From Gordonia sediminis (GTDB taxonomy: Bacteria; Actinomycetota; Actinomycetes; Mycobacteriales; Mycobacteriaceae), in assembly GCA_004193205.1 (NCBI GenBank), contig RZUM01000001.1:329009-393008 (forward strand): 64,000 nucleotides of DNA, written 5' to 3'. Position numbers and translations under genes: made by a program. Below are positions 7,300-15,867 of the stretch, piece after piece (the stretch's first letter is position 1; each line of letters begins with the position of its first letter). Under the pieces are notes generated by a model. It saw only the letters and a program-made list of their open reading frames with translations. It ran no database searches and was not told where the DNA came from.

Positions 7300-10200
7300 A
7301 TGGCGGAGGGCGTCGAAGACCAGGCACACCCTCACTCGGTGCGGGTGTCGATGCTGGGTGCCATCGGTCTGGAGATGGACTCGCAGCCAACCGACCTCGG
7401 GCCCCGCGGGCAGCGCGCCGTGCTGGCCCGGCTGGTGGCCGCCGGCGGTCACGTGGTGTCCACGGACCGGCTCATCGATGACCTGTGGAACGGTGAGCCG
7501 CCGCCGAAGGCGCTGTCGAGTCTGCAGGCACATGTCTCCAATCTGCGGCGCGTCGTCGAACCGGATCGGCCTCCCCGCGCGCCCGCCCGGATCCTGGTCA
7601 GCGAGCCGCCGGGCTACGCGCTGCGACTGCCCCGAGGCAGCGTGGACGTCTGGGAGTTCGAGGATTTCGTCGACGACCCCGGCCCCGACGCGGTCACCCG
7701 CCACCGGCGACTCACCTTGGCCCTCGACATGTGGACGGGTGAACCGTACGGCCCCTACGCAGCCGAGGCCTGGGCGATCCCCGAGGTCGCTCGGCTCACC
7801 GAGTTACGGATGACCGCGGTCGAGCAGCGCGCCGCCGCGGCCCTCGACCTGGGTCGGCCCGACGAAGTGGCCGCCGCGTTTCCCGCCCTGTGCGGCCAAT
7901 ACCCCACCCGGGAGGAACTCTTCCGGCTGCTGGCGCACGCGCAATATCAGCTGGGTCGGCAGGCCGAGGCGATGGACACGCTGCGCCGAGTGCGCGCCTA
8001 TCTCGCCGACGAACTGGGTGTCGATCCCGGACCGGCCATCGGACAACTCGAACAGGCGATCCTGCGGCACGATCCGGCACTGCTCGCGCCGCCACAACCC
8101 AGGTCGGTCGTGGCCGCCGCAGCGCCTTCGGCCACCACCACCCTGAGCGACACCGCCGAGGCACGCGGCGCCGAGCAGACCGACCGCGAGATCGCGAGTC
8201 GCCACCAACCCGCCGGCCGCGAGGCCGAGCTGGAGAAGCTCGCCGAACACGCCCACACCGCCGCGGAGACCGGCCTGCGCATCGTCTGGGTGACCGCGGA
8301 AGCAGGTGGCGGGAAGACCACGCTCGCCCAGACATTCGCCGAGCGCCTCCGTGCGCAACAGTGGACAACGGCGATCGGGCACTGTCCGGAGGTCGACGGG
8401 GCGCCGTCGGCGTGGGCGTGGCGGGAGATCCTCGAGTCACTCGGCGCTGCGCACGACGCGGACGATCCGTTCCAGCTGGCGCGGCGCGTGGTCGCAGCGG
8501 CCGAGCAGACCACCGGAGAGGGTCTGCTGCTCGTCCTCGACGACGTCCACCGCGCCGACAGCGCGACGCTGCAGGTGTTGCGGCAAGTGGTTACCTGGAT
8601 GTCGCAGCGTCCGGTGCTGGTGGTGGCGACCTACCGGCCGTCGGAGGCCGGTGCCGAGCTGCTGGCGTCGGGAGCCTCGCTGGTCGCGGTAACCGTGGAT
8701 CTGCTTGCACTGCAGGGACTATCGGATGCCGGGATCGAGGACATCGCCCGCTCGGTCGGCCTGTGGCCGTTGGCCCCGGGCACACTGGACCTGCTGCGCA
8801 GCCGGACCGACGGTAACCCGCTGTTCGTCCGCGAGCTGGCCAAGCTGGTCGCCTCCCGGGGCCCGCATGAGGCGATGACCTCGGTGCCGGTCGGGGTTCG
8901 TGACGTGCTGCTGCGCCGCATCGACCGGCTGCCGCCGGACACCGCGTCGATGCTGCGACTGGCCGCGGTGTGCGGGCGCGAGGCGGAGATCGACACCCTG
9001 GTGAGTTTGTGGCCATCGTCGGATGAAACCGATTCGGAAACAGAGGATGTCGTTCTCGACGCGATCGACTCCGCGGTGGTTGCGGGCCTGCTGACGGCCA
9101 CCGTCGACCGGGTGCGTTTCAACCACGTCCTCGTCCGCGACGCCGTCTACGACGCGATCCCCGCCCTGCGCCGCCGCCGGATGCACTGGCGGACGATGCG
9201 GACGCTGCGGACACGAGCCCGCCACGACCCCGACGAACTCGCCCACCACGCCGCGCTCGGCGCGGGGACGTCGACCGCTACCGAAGCACTCTTGCTGGTG
9301 GAACCGGTTGCCCAGCAACGCTTCGCATCGGAGTTCAAGGCCGACTCCGTCCCGTTGTGGCGGGCCGTCATCGATCTGCACCAGATGGCCGGCCACGTCC
9401 ATCCGACCGCCGAGGTCGCCGACCGGATCGCCCTCATCGACGCCATGCGCAATCTCGTCACCGCACTCGCCTACAAGGGCGACGTCAACGAGGCCCGCGC
9501 GCGGCGCAACGAGGCGCTCAGCCTGGCACAGGCGCTGGGCGACCGTGAGGTGATCCTCGACGTGCTCACGTGCTGGCGGACCCCGCACATCTGGACCACC
9601 CGTCCGCAGGGTGACGCCGATCCGGTCATGGCGTCGGCGGTGATGGAGATGCTGCCCTCCACCACCGGGGCCGACCGCGCGCGGCTGATGGTGACGGCGG
9701 CGCTGGAATTCGAAGGCAACGATCAGGATCGCGCCGAAAGGTACTCGGCAGAGGCCGTCGAATTGGCGCGGGAGAGCGACGATCTGGAGTTGCGCTGCGC
9801 GGCGCTCAATGCCCGGGTGTTCACCTCGCTGGGTCCGGACATGCGCCTCGAACTGCCCGCATTGGCAGCCGAATCCCTCAGAGCTGCACAGGAGTTGGGC
9901 AGCCTCGCGTATCAGGCGGCCGCATACTGGGGAACATTCCAGGCCTGCAGCGCCGAAGCCGACCTCCCTGGCGCCGTCATCGAAATGAACCGCGGCCTGC
10001 AGACGGCCAGCAGCGGCCGGGTCGGTGAACTGGTCGTGGTGCTGTCGACGTACAACGCCGTGCTCGACGTCCTGCGCGGAGACCTCGACGCGGCCGCGAC
10101 CACCTATGCCACGGTGTCGGCGAACCTGATCGCGGCCGGCCTCCCCAACGGCGCCGACATCGGTCTGATCGGGCAACTCGTCATCTCCTGGCATCGGGGG

Positions 10201-10629
10201 TCGTTCGCGCACCTCATCGACGAGCTCCTCGATCTGTACCGGCGCGTGCCCGCCCGGATCGGATGGGTCTACGTCGTCGGGCTGCTCGACGCCGGCCGAA
10301 TCGAAGAAGCTCGCCTCGTCGCCGAAACCAAGCCGCCGTCCTACCGCGACTACTACTGGACAGCGATGGAAGCATTCCACGCCCGCGCCCTGGCCCGGCT
10401 GGGCATGGTCGAGGAGGGACGAGAGCTCTACGCCGAACTGTCCAAATTCTCTGGTACTGTCGCCGGACTCAACTCGGGCAGTGTGACTTTCGGGCCGATG
10501 GATATCGTGCTCGCCGAGCTGGCGGACCTCATCGGCGATCACGAGGCCGCGGCCCGGCACCGGGAGATCGTCATCGAGGTGGAGGAGAAGATCCGGAGCG
10601 GGTTGGAAGAGATCGGACGGTTGGGGTGA
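7300..10629 (+). CDS. SARP/BTAD regulator fused to AAA ATPase and TPR-like region (paralogue 1)
   Basis: 1109 aa, AfsR/DnrI-like large regulator. Domains in order: winged-helix DNA-binding domain (about residues 15-105, 'TDRLIDDLWNGEPPPKAL'), BTAD bacterial transcriptional activation domain (about 112-258), AAA/STAND-type ATPase with Walker A 'AEAGGGKTT' (about 334-342) and Walker B 'LLLVLDDVHRAD' (about 408-419), then a long helical repeat region to the C-terminus. The family activates secondary metabolism or stress genes. A close paralogue lies at 27199-30522. RBS GGAG precedes the ATG and a hairpin terminator follows the stop codon. Targets unknown. Confidence 0.9.
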   Translation: MAEGVEDQAHPHSVRVSMLGAIGLEMDSQPTDLGPRGQRAVLARLVAAGGHVVSTDRLIDDLWNGEPPPKALSSLQAHVSNLRRVVEPDRPPRAPARILVSEPPGYALRLPRGSVDVWEFEDFVDDPGPDAVTRHRRLTLALDMWTGEPYGPYAAEAWAIPEVARLTELRMTAVEQRAAAALDLGRPDEVAAAFPALCGQYPTREELFRLLAHAQYQLGRQAEAMDTLRRVRAYLADELGVDPGPAIGQLEQAILRHDPALLAPPQPRSVVAAAAPSATTTLSDTAEARGAEQTDREIASRHQPAGREAELEKLAEHAHTAAETGLRIVWVTAEAGGGKTTLAQTFAERLRAQQWTTAIGHCPEVDGAPSAWAWREILESLGAAHDADDPFQLARRVVAAAEQTTGEGLLLVLDDVHRADSATLQVLRQVVTWMSQRPVLVVATYRPSEAGAELLASGASLVAVTVDLLALQGLSDAGIEDIARSVGLWPLAPGTLDLLRSRTDGNPLFVRELAKLVASRGPHEAMTSVPVGVRDVLLRRIDRLPPDTASMLRLAAVCGREAEIDTLVSLWPSSDETDSETEDVVLDAIDSAVVAGLLTATVDRVRFNHVLVRDAVYDAIPALRRRRMHWRTMRTLRTRARHDPDELAHHAALGAGTSTATEALLLVEPVAQQRFASEFKADSVPLWRAVIDLHQMAGHVHPTAEVADRIALIDAMRNLVTALAYKGDVNEARARRNEALSLAQALGDREVILDVLTCWRTPHIWTTRPQGDADPVMASAVMEMLPSTTGADRARLMVTAALEFEGNDQDRAERYSAEAVELARESDDLELRCAALNARVFTSLGPDMRLELPALAAESLRAAQELGSLAYQAAAYWGTFQACSAEADLPGAVIEMNRGLQTASSGRVGELVVVLSTYNAVLDVLRGDLDAAATTYATVSANLIAAGLPNGADIGLIGQLVISWHRGSFAHLIDELLDLYRRVPARIGWVYVVGLLDAGRIEEARLVAETKPPSYRDYYWTAMEAFHARALARLGMVEEGRELYAELSKFSGTVAGLNSGSVTFGPMDIVLAELADLIGDHEAAARHREIVIEVEEKIRSGLEEIGRLG

Positions 10630-10661
10630 GCGCGGCTGCGTTGCTATCCTGATGTCACTAC

Positions 10662-10699
10662 GACCGGTTCCGCCTGCTTCGGCAGGTCCAGGGCCGGTC
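10662..10699 (+). terminator. Hairpin terminator between convergent genes
   Basis: An inner stem CCTGC-TTCG-GCAGG (10673-10686, stable UUCG-type loop) lies inside outer arms GACCGG (10662-10667) and CCGGTC (10694-10699), followed by TTCATTG. It lies 33 bases after the SARP stop and before the convergent helicase gene, so it may serve both. Confidence 0.75.
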
Positions 10700-10759
10700 T
10701 TCATTGTGTCTCTGGATGATCTGATCTCGTGATCAAAACCGGTACTCGACGACCGATCC

Positions 10760-12412
10760 CTACAACCCCAACCGCCGCGCGACGTCCTGCCCACCGACCT
10801 CCCGCACGAACTCCGGGTCACCGCAGATGACGAGTTGGTCGCGGGCCCGGGACAGGCCCACATAGAGCCGCTCGGTGGACCGATCCCGAGGCTTGGACTC
10901 GTTGAGCGCGAGGACGACGACGCGTCGCTCCAATCCCTTGAAGCCCAACACATGTCCGTAGAAGACCTGCTCCTTGTCCCAGAACGTCGCCCAATACGCC
11001 TCGTTGCCGTCGTCCTGGCGCTCGATCTGTTCGGGGTGGCGGCTGCCGGTGGTCAGCAGCGCGATGTCCTCAGACCGCCAGCCCTCCTCGAGGAGCGGGT
11101 CGATCTGATCGTCGGCCACGTCGAGCGCGTCCTCGGGACTGCATGCGACGAACCGGACCGCGGGGCCGTCGCCGCCGCGCAGTTCCATCCGCTGACCGAC
11201 AAGCGGCTCGAACGCGGTCGCGATCTGGCGGGTGTTGCGTAGGTTGTGGTCGAGCACGAGCGGAACGAGGGGCACCGGCGGTGACCCCTGCCGGTCGAAG
11301 ACGCGTTGCGCCGCGTCGCTGAACACGTAGATGCCACCCTCGTCGGGGTCGCGCAGGCAGGCGAGCATCGGGCGCCACCATTCGTCGGCGAAGTCTTGCG
11401 CCTCGTCGACGACGATGGCGTCGAACCTCTTCCCCAGCGGCAGCCGTTCGGCAAGGCCGAGCATCTGCCGCGGCAGGTCGTGTTCCCAGAACTGCGCTGT
11501 CTCTTTCGATCGCTCGAGTTCGCTCGGCCCGGCGGGCGCACCCCACTCGATGCCGAGGGCGTGGAACTCGCCGACGTATGCGGGGCAGTCGCGGCGTTTC
11601 CATGCCGCGGTGAGCCGTTTGAGGTAGGACGCCAGGCCGTGTGAGTAGCAGACCAGCGCCACCCGCCGGCCGGCGTGGGCGAGTCGTCGAGCCTGTTCGG
11701 TCGCGAGGTAGGTTTTGCCGCTGCCCGCGCCTCCGCGGATCTCGACACGGTTCAGCAGGGTGATCGCGCGCAGGATGATCGCCTGGTCGTCGGTGAGCGT
11801 ATCGGCGATAGTGTCGTTCTCCAGAGCACGCGCGACGACGTCGCGTTGCGGTAGCCCGCGACCACTCAGCGCGGTGCGGAGCTGGTCGATGCCCTTCGCG
11901 GTGAGAACCGGCTCGTCGCCGGTGCGTTCCAGCGGCACGCGGCGAATCAGCGGCAGCAACTGGTCGAGCTGGGTACGGTCGACGATCTTCCACCGCGGGC
12001 AGTCGGGCAGCGCGAAGTCGCTCGGGATCTCGGTATGCGGCAGCACCACCAGGTGGTCCCACCGCTGCCGGCCGACCGTCCAGCGGGGGTCGGCCTCGAC
12101 GTACTCGCGCAGCGCGTAGCAGGCGTCGCGAGCCTGTGCCACGGGGTCGATCTGTTTCGGCGGCCGACCGTGCACGGCCTGCAGCCAGGTGGTGCCGTCG
12201 TGCCAGACCTCGCCGCCCTTGACCTCGATGCTCACGATGCCGGCACCCTCGATGGCGACGAGGAAGTCGATCTCGAAGTCCTTGTCGTGATTGGTGACGC
12301 GCTGACCACAGACGACGAGGTCCTCGTCGAGCAACTGATCACGCAGCAGAGTCCAGATCAGTTCCTCACTGGTTGTCGCGAACCGCGGGGCGTCGGGGTA
12401 CATATGCGGCAT
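10760..12412 (-). CDS. NERD-domain nuclease/UvrD-like helicase
   Basis: 550 aa from ATG 12412 (GAGGAG eight bases upstream; the longer frame lacks a ribosome-binding site). N-terminal NERD nuclease-related domain (about residues 10-120, 'FEIDFLVAIEGAGIVSIEVK' with the D-x(n)-E-x-K pattern), then SF1 helicase: Walker A 'GGAGSGKT' (about 227-234), motif II 'DEAQDF' (about 335-340), and C-terminal motif VI-like 'ERLYVGLSRARDQLVI'. NERD helicases are found in DNA repair and in defence contexts. Here it is a single gene with no obvious defence partner. Confidence 0.88.
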   Translation of the reverse strand: MPHMYPDAPRFATTSEELIWTLLRDQLLDEDLVVCGQRVTNHDKDFEIDFLVAIEGAGIVSIEVKGGEVWHDGTTWLQAVHGRPPKQIDPVAQARDACYALREYVEADPRWTVGRQRWDHLVVLPHTEIPSDFALPDCPRWKIVDRTQLDQLLPLIRRVPLERTGDEPVLTAKGIDQLRTALSGRGLPQRDVVARALENDTIADTLTDDQAIILRAITLLNRVEIRGGAGSGKTYLATEQARRLAHAGRRVALVCYSHGLASYLKRLTAAWKRRDCPAYVGEFHALGIEWGAPAGPSELERSKETAQFWEHDLPRQMLGLAERLPLGKRFDAIVVDEAQDFADEWWRPMLACLRDPDEGGIYVFSDAAQRVFDRQGSPPVPLVPLVLDHNLRNTRQIATAFEPLVGQRMELRGGDGPAVRFVACSPEDALDVADDQIDPLLEEGWRSEDIALLTTGSRHPEQIERQDDGNEAYWATFWDKEQVFYGHVLGFKGLERRVVVLALNESKPRDRSTERLYVGLSRARDQLVICGDPEFVREVGGQDVARRLGL

Positions 12413-12530
12413 CGTCGCGCTCCTCGTCGTCGGTCTGCTTCGACGGTCGCACATCGCCCCGACATCGCTGGGCGCGTCGGCCGAATGGAGGACTTCCGGA
12501 CCATTTCCCGCCGAGAATTCGGGATTCGAC

Positions 12531-13469
12531 ATGCTCACCCACTACCCTCTCCCGGTGGCCACTGCGACGACACCTCCTACCAGACCCCGGCGACGGGCCC
12601 GGTCGTGGGTGTGGGCTGTCGCGTCGGTGCTGGTCGCCGGAGTGGCGTTCCTGTTCGCGGTCCGGACCGCGCTCGGACAGCGGATCGACCAGGCGTTGTT
12701 CGACACCTCCCGCAGCGTCGCACCGGCCTCCGAAGTGCCGACGATCCTCGACTATCACGTGGTGTCGAATCCGCTGTTGTGGATCGGCGCGGCGGCGGCG
12801 GTGGTCGTGCTCGCCCAGATCCGGTGGGGTCCGCAGCGTGGGCGGTCGACGGCCGGGCGTGCCGGCGTGACGGCCGTGTTGCTACTGTTCCCGCCGGTGG
12901 TCGCGTTGGTCGCCCGTGTCCTGCGCGACGACGTGCTGGTCCGCCCGCAGCTCCACGACTGGATTCCCGAGACCGTCAACTCGGCGCCGAGCGGTCATGC
13001 GGCCGCGGCGACGGCGTTCGTGGTGGCGTTGATGCTGGCCACGCCCACCCGGGTGCGGCCGATGGTCGCGCTGATCGCGGGCAGCTGGCTGGTCGTCATC
13101 GAGTTCGGGGTGATCGCCGCCGGATGGCATCGGCCCAGCGACGTGGTGATCTCGACGATCCTGGTCGCCGGTGTGGGCGCGCTGCTGCCCGATCCGCATC
13201 GCGGCGAGGTCGGGACGACGCCGTTCACCCGCGTTCTCACGGGCGTCGGGATCGTGATCGCTGGACCCGTCATCGTCGCCATGTACTACCCGGAGCTGTG
13301 GCCGGTGACGACGACGGTCGGGATCGCGTCGGTCGCCGCGGTCATGCTGACCGTGTTGCTGCCCGGTGCGAGCACACAGCCCGTTCGGGTGGCGTCGGAG
13401 AACCAGCCGGACGCGATGGTGCTGCCCGGCGTGGGCGACCACGGGATGGATCGCGCCTCGGTCAGCTGA
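12531..13469 (+). CDS. PAP2-family membrane phosphatase
   Basis: 312 aa with about six membrane helices. The phosphatase signature is seen as 'RDDVLVRP' (C1, with Arg in place of Lys), 'PSGHAAAATA' (C2) and 'GWHRPSDV' (C3, catalytic His and Asp). Such enzymes remove phosphate from lipid phosphates at the membrane. The ATG at 12531 has only a weak ribosome-binding site, and a GTG a few codons on is a possible alternative. The last ~25 residues are hydrophilic. Monocistronic by context. Confidence 0.82.
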   Translation: MLTHYPLPVATATTPPTRPRRRARSWVWAVASVLVAGVAFLFAVRTALGQRIDQALFDTSRSVAPASEVPTILDYHVVSNPLLWIGAAAAVVVLAQIRWGPQRGRSTAGRAGVTAVLLLFPPVVALVARVLRDDVLVRPQLHDWIPETVNSAPSGHAAAATAFVVALMLATPTRVRPMVALIAGSWLVVIEFGVIAAGWHRPSDVVISTILVAGVGALLPDPHRGEVGTTPFTRVLTGVGIVIAGPVIVAMYYPELWPVTTTVGIASVAAVMLTVLLPGASTQPVRVASENQPDAMVLPGVGDHGMDRASVS

Positions 13470-13547
13470 GGCTGCGTCGCCGTCAATAGGGTCTGCCGGC
13501 GTGAGACTGCCAAGGGAGACGCGGGCCACCTGCCTACCCTGGAAGCC

Positions 13548-14528
13548 ATGCACGTCGTCGTCTACGGTGCCGGCGCCGTCGGAGGTGCGATCGGTGCGGA
13601 ACTGTTCCGATCGGGCACGCCGACGACGCTGGTCGCGCGGGGCGCCCATCTGCAGGCGATCCGGGATCACGGTTTGATTCTCGACACCGCGGACGGCCGC
13701 CACACCCTGCCGATCCCATCAGCGGCAAGCGCCGCCGAGATCGAGTGGACCGACGACACCGTCGTGCTCCTCTGTGTGAAGTCGCAGCAGACGGCAACCG
13801 CGCTCGACGACCTGCGGGCCCACGCCCCGCGCACGACCCCGATCGTGTCGGCCCAGAACGGTGTGGTGAACGAGCGGGAGATCCTGCGCCGGTTCCCGAA
13901 CGCCTACGCGATGTGCGTGATGATCATAGCCCTGCACCTCGAACCCGGTGTCGTGATCCAGGGTTCCTCCGCGGTGCCGGGCATCCTCGACGTCGGTCGA
14001 TACCCCACCGGGGTCGACGAGGTCACCGACGCGATCACCGCAACTTTGCGCAGTGCCGGGTTCCTGGCCGAACCGCGCGCCGACATCATGGCGTGGAAGT
14101 ACCGCAAACTCGTCCTGAACGTCGTCAACGGAATCGACGCCTGCTACCGCCCCGACGATCAGGCCTTCGGTGAGCTCATCCACCGTGCGCGCCGCGAAGC
14201 GGAGGCGGCAATCTCCGCGGCCGGAATCGAGATGGTCAGCAAGGAGGTCGATCGGGAACGCCGCGGCCATCACATGGTTCGCCGCGACACCGGTGAACAC
14301 AGCCTCGGCAGCTCCACGTGGCAGAGCCTCGAACGTGGTCTCGGTGACGTCGAGATCGACTATCTGGCAGGTGAAATCGTGCTGCTCGGCCGGCTGAACG
14401 GCATCCCCACACCGGTCAACGAGCTGGTGCAGGCCGAGACGGCACGCCTGGTGCGCGAGCATCGTCCGGCCGGAAGTCTGAATGCCCCTGACGCGCTGCG
14501 CGTGCTGGATTCCGGCCACCCGGCCTGA
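13548..14528 (+). CDS. Ketopantoate reductase-family protein (ApbA/PanE-like)
   Basis: 326 aa. The N-terminal dinucleotide-binding motif 'VYGAGAVGGAIG' and 'VLLCVKSQQT' plus 'SAQNGV' are typical of PanE-like 2-dehydropantoate 2-reductases, which reduce a 2-oxo acid with NADPH. The catalytic Lys region is visible in 'ADIMAWKYRKLVLNVVNG'. Many actinobacterial members act on other substrates, so a pantothenate role is not claimed. The gene sits next to a region of gene remnants. Confidence 0.85.
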   Translation: MHVVVYGAGAVGGAIGAELFRSGTPTTLVARGAHLQAIRDHGLILDTADGRHTLPIPSAASAAEIEWTDDTVVLLCVKSQQTATALDDLRAHAPRTTPIVSAQNGVVNEREILRRFPNAYAMCVMIIALHLEPGVVIQGSSAVPGILDVGRYPTGVDEVTDAITATLRSAGFLAEPRADIMAWKYRKLVLNVVNGIDACYRPDDQAFGELIHRARREAEAAISAAGIEMVSKEVDRERRGHHMVRRDTGEHSLGSSTWQSLERGLGDVEIDYLAGEIVLLGRLNGIPTPVNELVQAETARLVREHRPAGSLNAPDALRVLDSGHPA

Positions 14529-14559
14529 GGTCAGTCATCGAGAACCCCTCGGACCGGGC

Positions 14560-14781
14560 TCAGGCACCCTCGCGACGTACCAATAGACCGTTGAGCTCGC
14601 CCGCCAACCCCCTCGAGTCCGCGGTCAGCAGCACCCCGTCGCGTACCACCCATCGTCCACCCACCATCACATCGCGCGGACGGCGACCCGGACTGGCCCA
14701 CAGCAGGCCGTCGAGCGAATCCGGCACTCCGGAGTCGAAGACGTCGGAGCAATCCCAGACGCACAGATCGGCGGCAGCTGT
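14560..14781 (-). pseudogene. Amidohydrolase C-terminal remnant
   Basis: About 73 codons encode only the C-terminal end of a guanine/cytosine deaminase-type amidohydrolase: 'ADLCVWDCSDVFDSGVPDSL' followed by 'PGRRPRDVMVGGRWVVRDG', the usual composite beta domain. All metal ligands and the TIM barrel are missing. Upstream the frame abuts a creatininase remnant on the other strand at about 14780. A nearby intact amidohydrolase (15864-17258) belongs to the same superfamily but is not its missing part. Confidence 0.75.
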
Positions 14782-15259
14782 TCGAGACGCTGGTTGACAT
14801 CGGTGCGTCGATCGCGCAGACACCGGCACGGCGGCTGCTGTTCCTCAATGCGCACGGCGGCAACTCGGCGCTCCTCGAGGTCGCCGCGCGAGAACTGCGC
14901 CGGCGCTTCGACCTGCAGACGTTCTTCTCGTCCGGGCCGGCCCCACCGAACGCGGCCTCGGCATCCACGCCGGGTGGGCCGAGACGTCGATGATGCGGCA
15001 TCTGCGTCCCGACCTCGTGCACATGGACCAGGCCGTATCGAAGGTCGCCGACGCGGTCGCCGACACCACCCACGTGGGTTTCCACAAGACCGTCAAATTT
15101 GGTTGGCTGTCTACCGATTTCGACGAGTCCGGCGCAATCGGCGATCCGACCGGCGCAGACGGCGGCATCGGTGAGAAGCTATTCGAGGAGCGGGTCGAGG
15201 CGCTGGTGGCGGCGCTCGATGACATCTCCACCTTTGATCCAGGAAGAGTGCGTTCATGA
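14782..15259 (+). pseudogene. Creatininase-family remnant with frameshift
   Basis: The frame begins abruptly in the middle of the fold ('LFETLVDIGASIAQTPARRL'), keeps the signature 'FLNAHGGNSALL', then stops. The continuation 'TERGLGIHAGWAETSMMRHL' lies one frame over and runs to 15259. The change is a net loss of one base near 14935-14945 in a G/C run. The N-terminal ~100 residues with several metal ligands are missing. It precedes the PNPOx gene with an ATGA overlap, so it was once the first gene of that operon; the shift could be a mutation or a sequencing error, but the truncation is not. Confidence 0.75.
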
Positions 15260-15867
15260 TCACCAGTAGTGCGGAGTTCGGAACCGATTGTGCTGCAGAG
15301 GATTACCAGACGGTCGATCCGATGCTTCTGCTACGTCAATGGCTGCCCTCGCCGTACACCCCGCCGGCGCTGATGTCGCTGGCCACCATCGGACGCGACG
15401 GATACCCCCGGGTCCGGCACGTGTTGCTCAGCGAGGCCGACGACGCCGCCGTCTATTTCCACACCGACAGCCGGTCGTCGAAGGTGGCCGAGCTCGCCGA
15501 GGAGCCGCGCGCCGCGATCGCACTCGCCTGGCCCGGTGTCGGACGTCAGGTCGTCGCGCACGGCGACGTGCGGCGGGCACCCGAGGACGAGCTGCGTGAC
15601 GCGTACGGCAAGCGCACCCGATATCTGCAGCTGCTCGCGTGGCTCAACGACGACGAGTCGGCAGTCATGTCCGCCGAGGAGCGCCGCCGCCGGTGGGCCG
15701 AATTCGACACCGCGCATGCGATGTTGGATGCGCCGTCCACCTGGACGGGGTTCGCGATCGACCTGACCGAGATCACCTTCTGGCGCGGCGACCCCGACGG
15801 CCCGTCGCAGCGGACCCGGTTCCGACGCGACGGCGGCTCCTGGACTTCCGAGGTCCTGCCCGGATGA
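15256..15867 (+). CDS. Pyridoxamine 5'-phosphate oxidase-like flavoprotein
   Basis: 203 aa, close to PdxH in length. The FMN split-barrel is recognisable: 'MSLATIGRDGYPRVRHVLLS', 'VYFHTDSRSSKVAELAEEPRAAIALAW' and the C-terminal 'ITFWRGDPDGPSQRTRF', which resembles the PdxH tail 'EFWQG...R'. FMN binding is likely; the substrate may be pyridoxine phosphate or another small molecule. An AGGAAGAG ribosome-binding site lies inside the upstream remnant. It is coupled downstream by ATGA to an amidohydrolase. Confidence 0.82.
   Translation: MITSSAEFGTDCAAEDYQTVDPMLLLRQWLPSPYTPPALMSLATIGRDGYPRVRHVLLSEADDAAVYFHTDSRSSKVAELAEEPRAAIALAWPGVGRQVVAHGDVRRAPEDELRDAYGKRTRYLQLLAWLNDDESAVMSAEERRRRWAEFDTAHAMLDAPSTWTGFAIDLTEITFWRGDPDGPSQRTRFRRDGGSWTSEVLPG

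Noticed and set aside
8719-10953. 744-codon minus-strand frame opposite the first SARP gene
   Set aside because: Low-complexity Arg/Gly/Ser composition and overlap with a motif-bearing gene; the paralogue shows a similar shadow, as expected from shared codon use.
13548-14528. Pantothenate biosynthesis panE
   Set aside because: The fold is right, but neighbours are catabolic remnants and many family members have other substrates.
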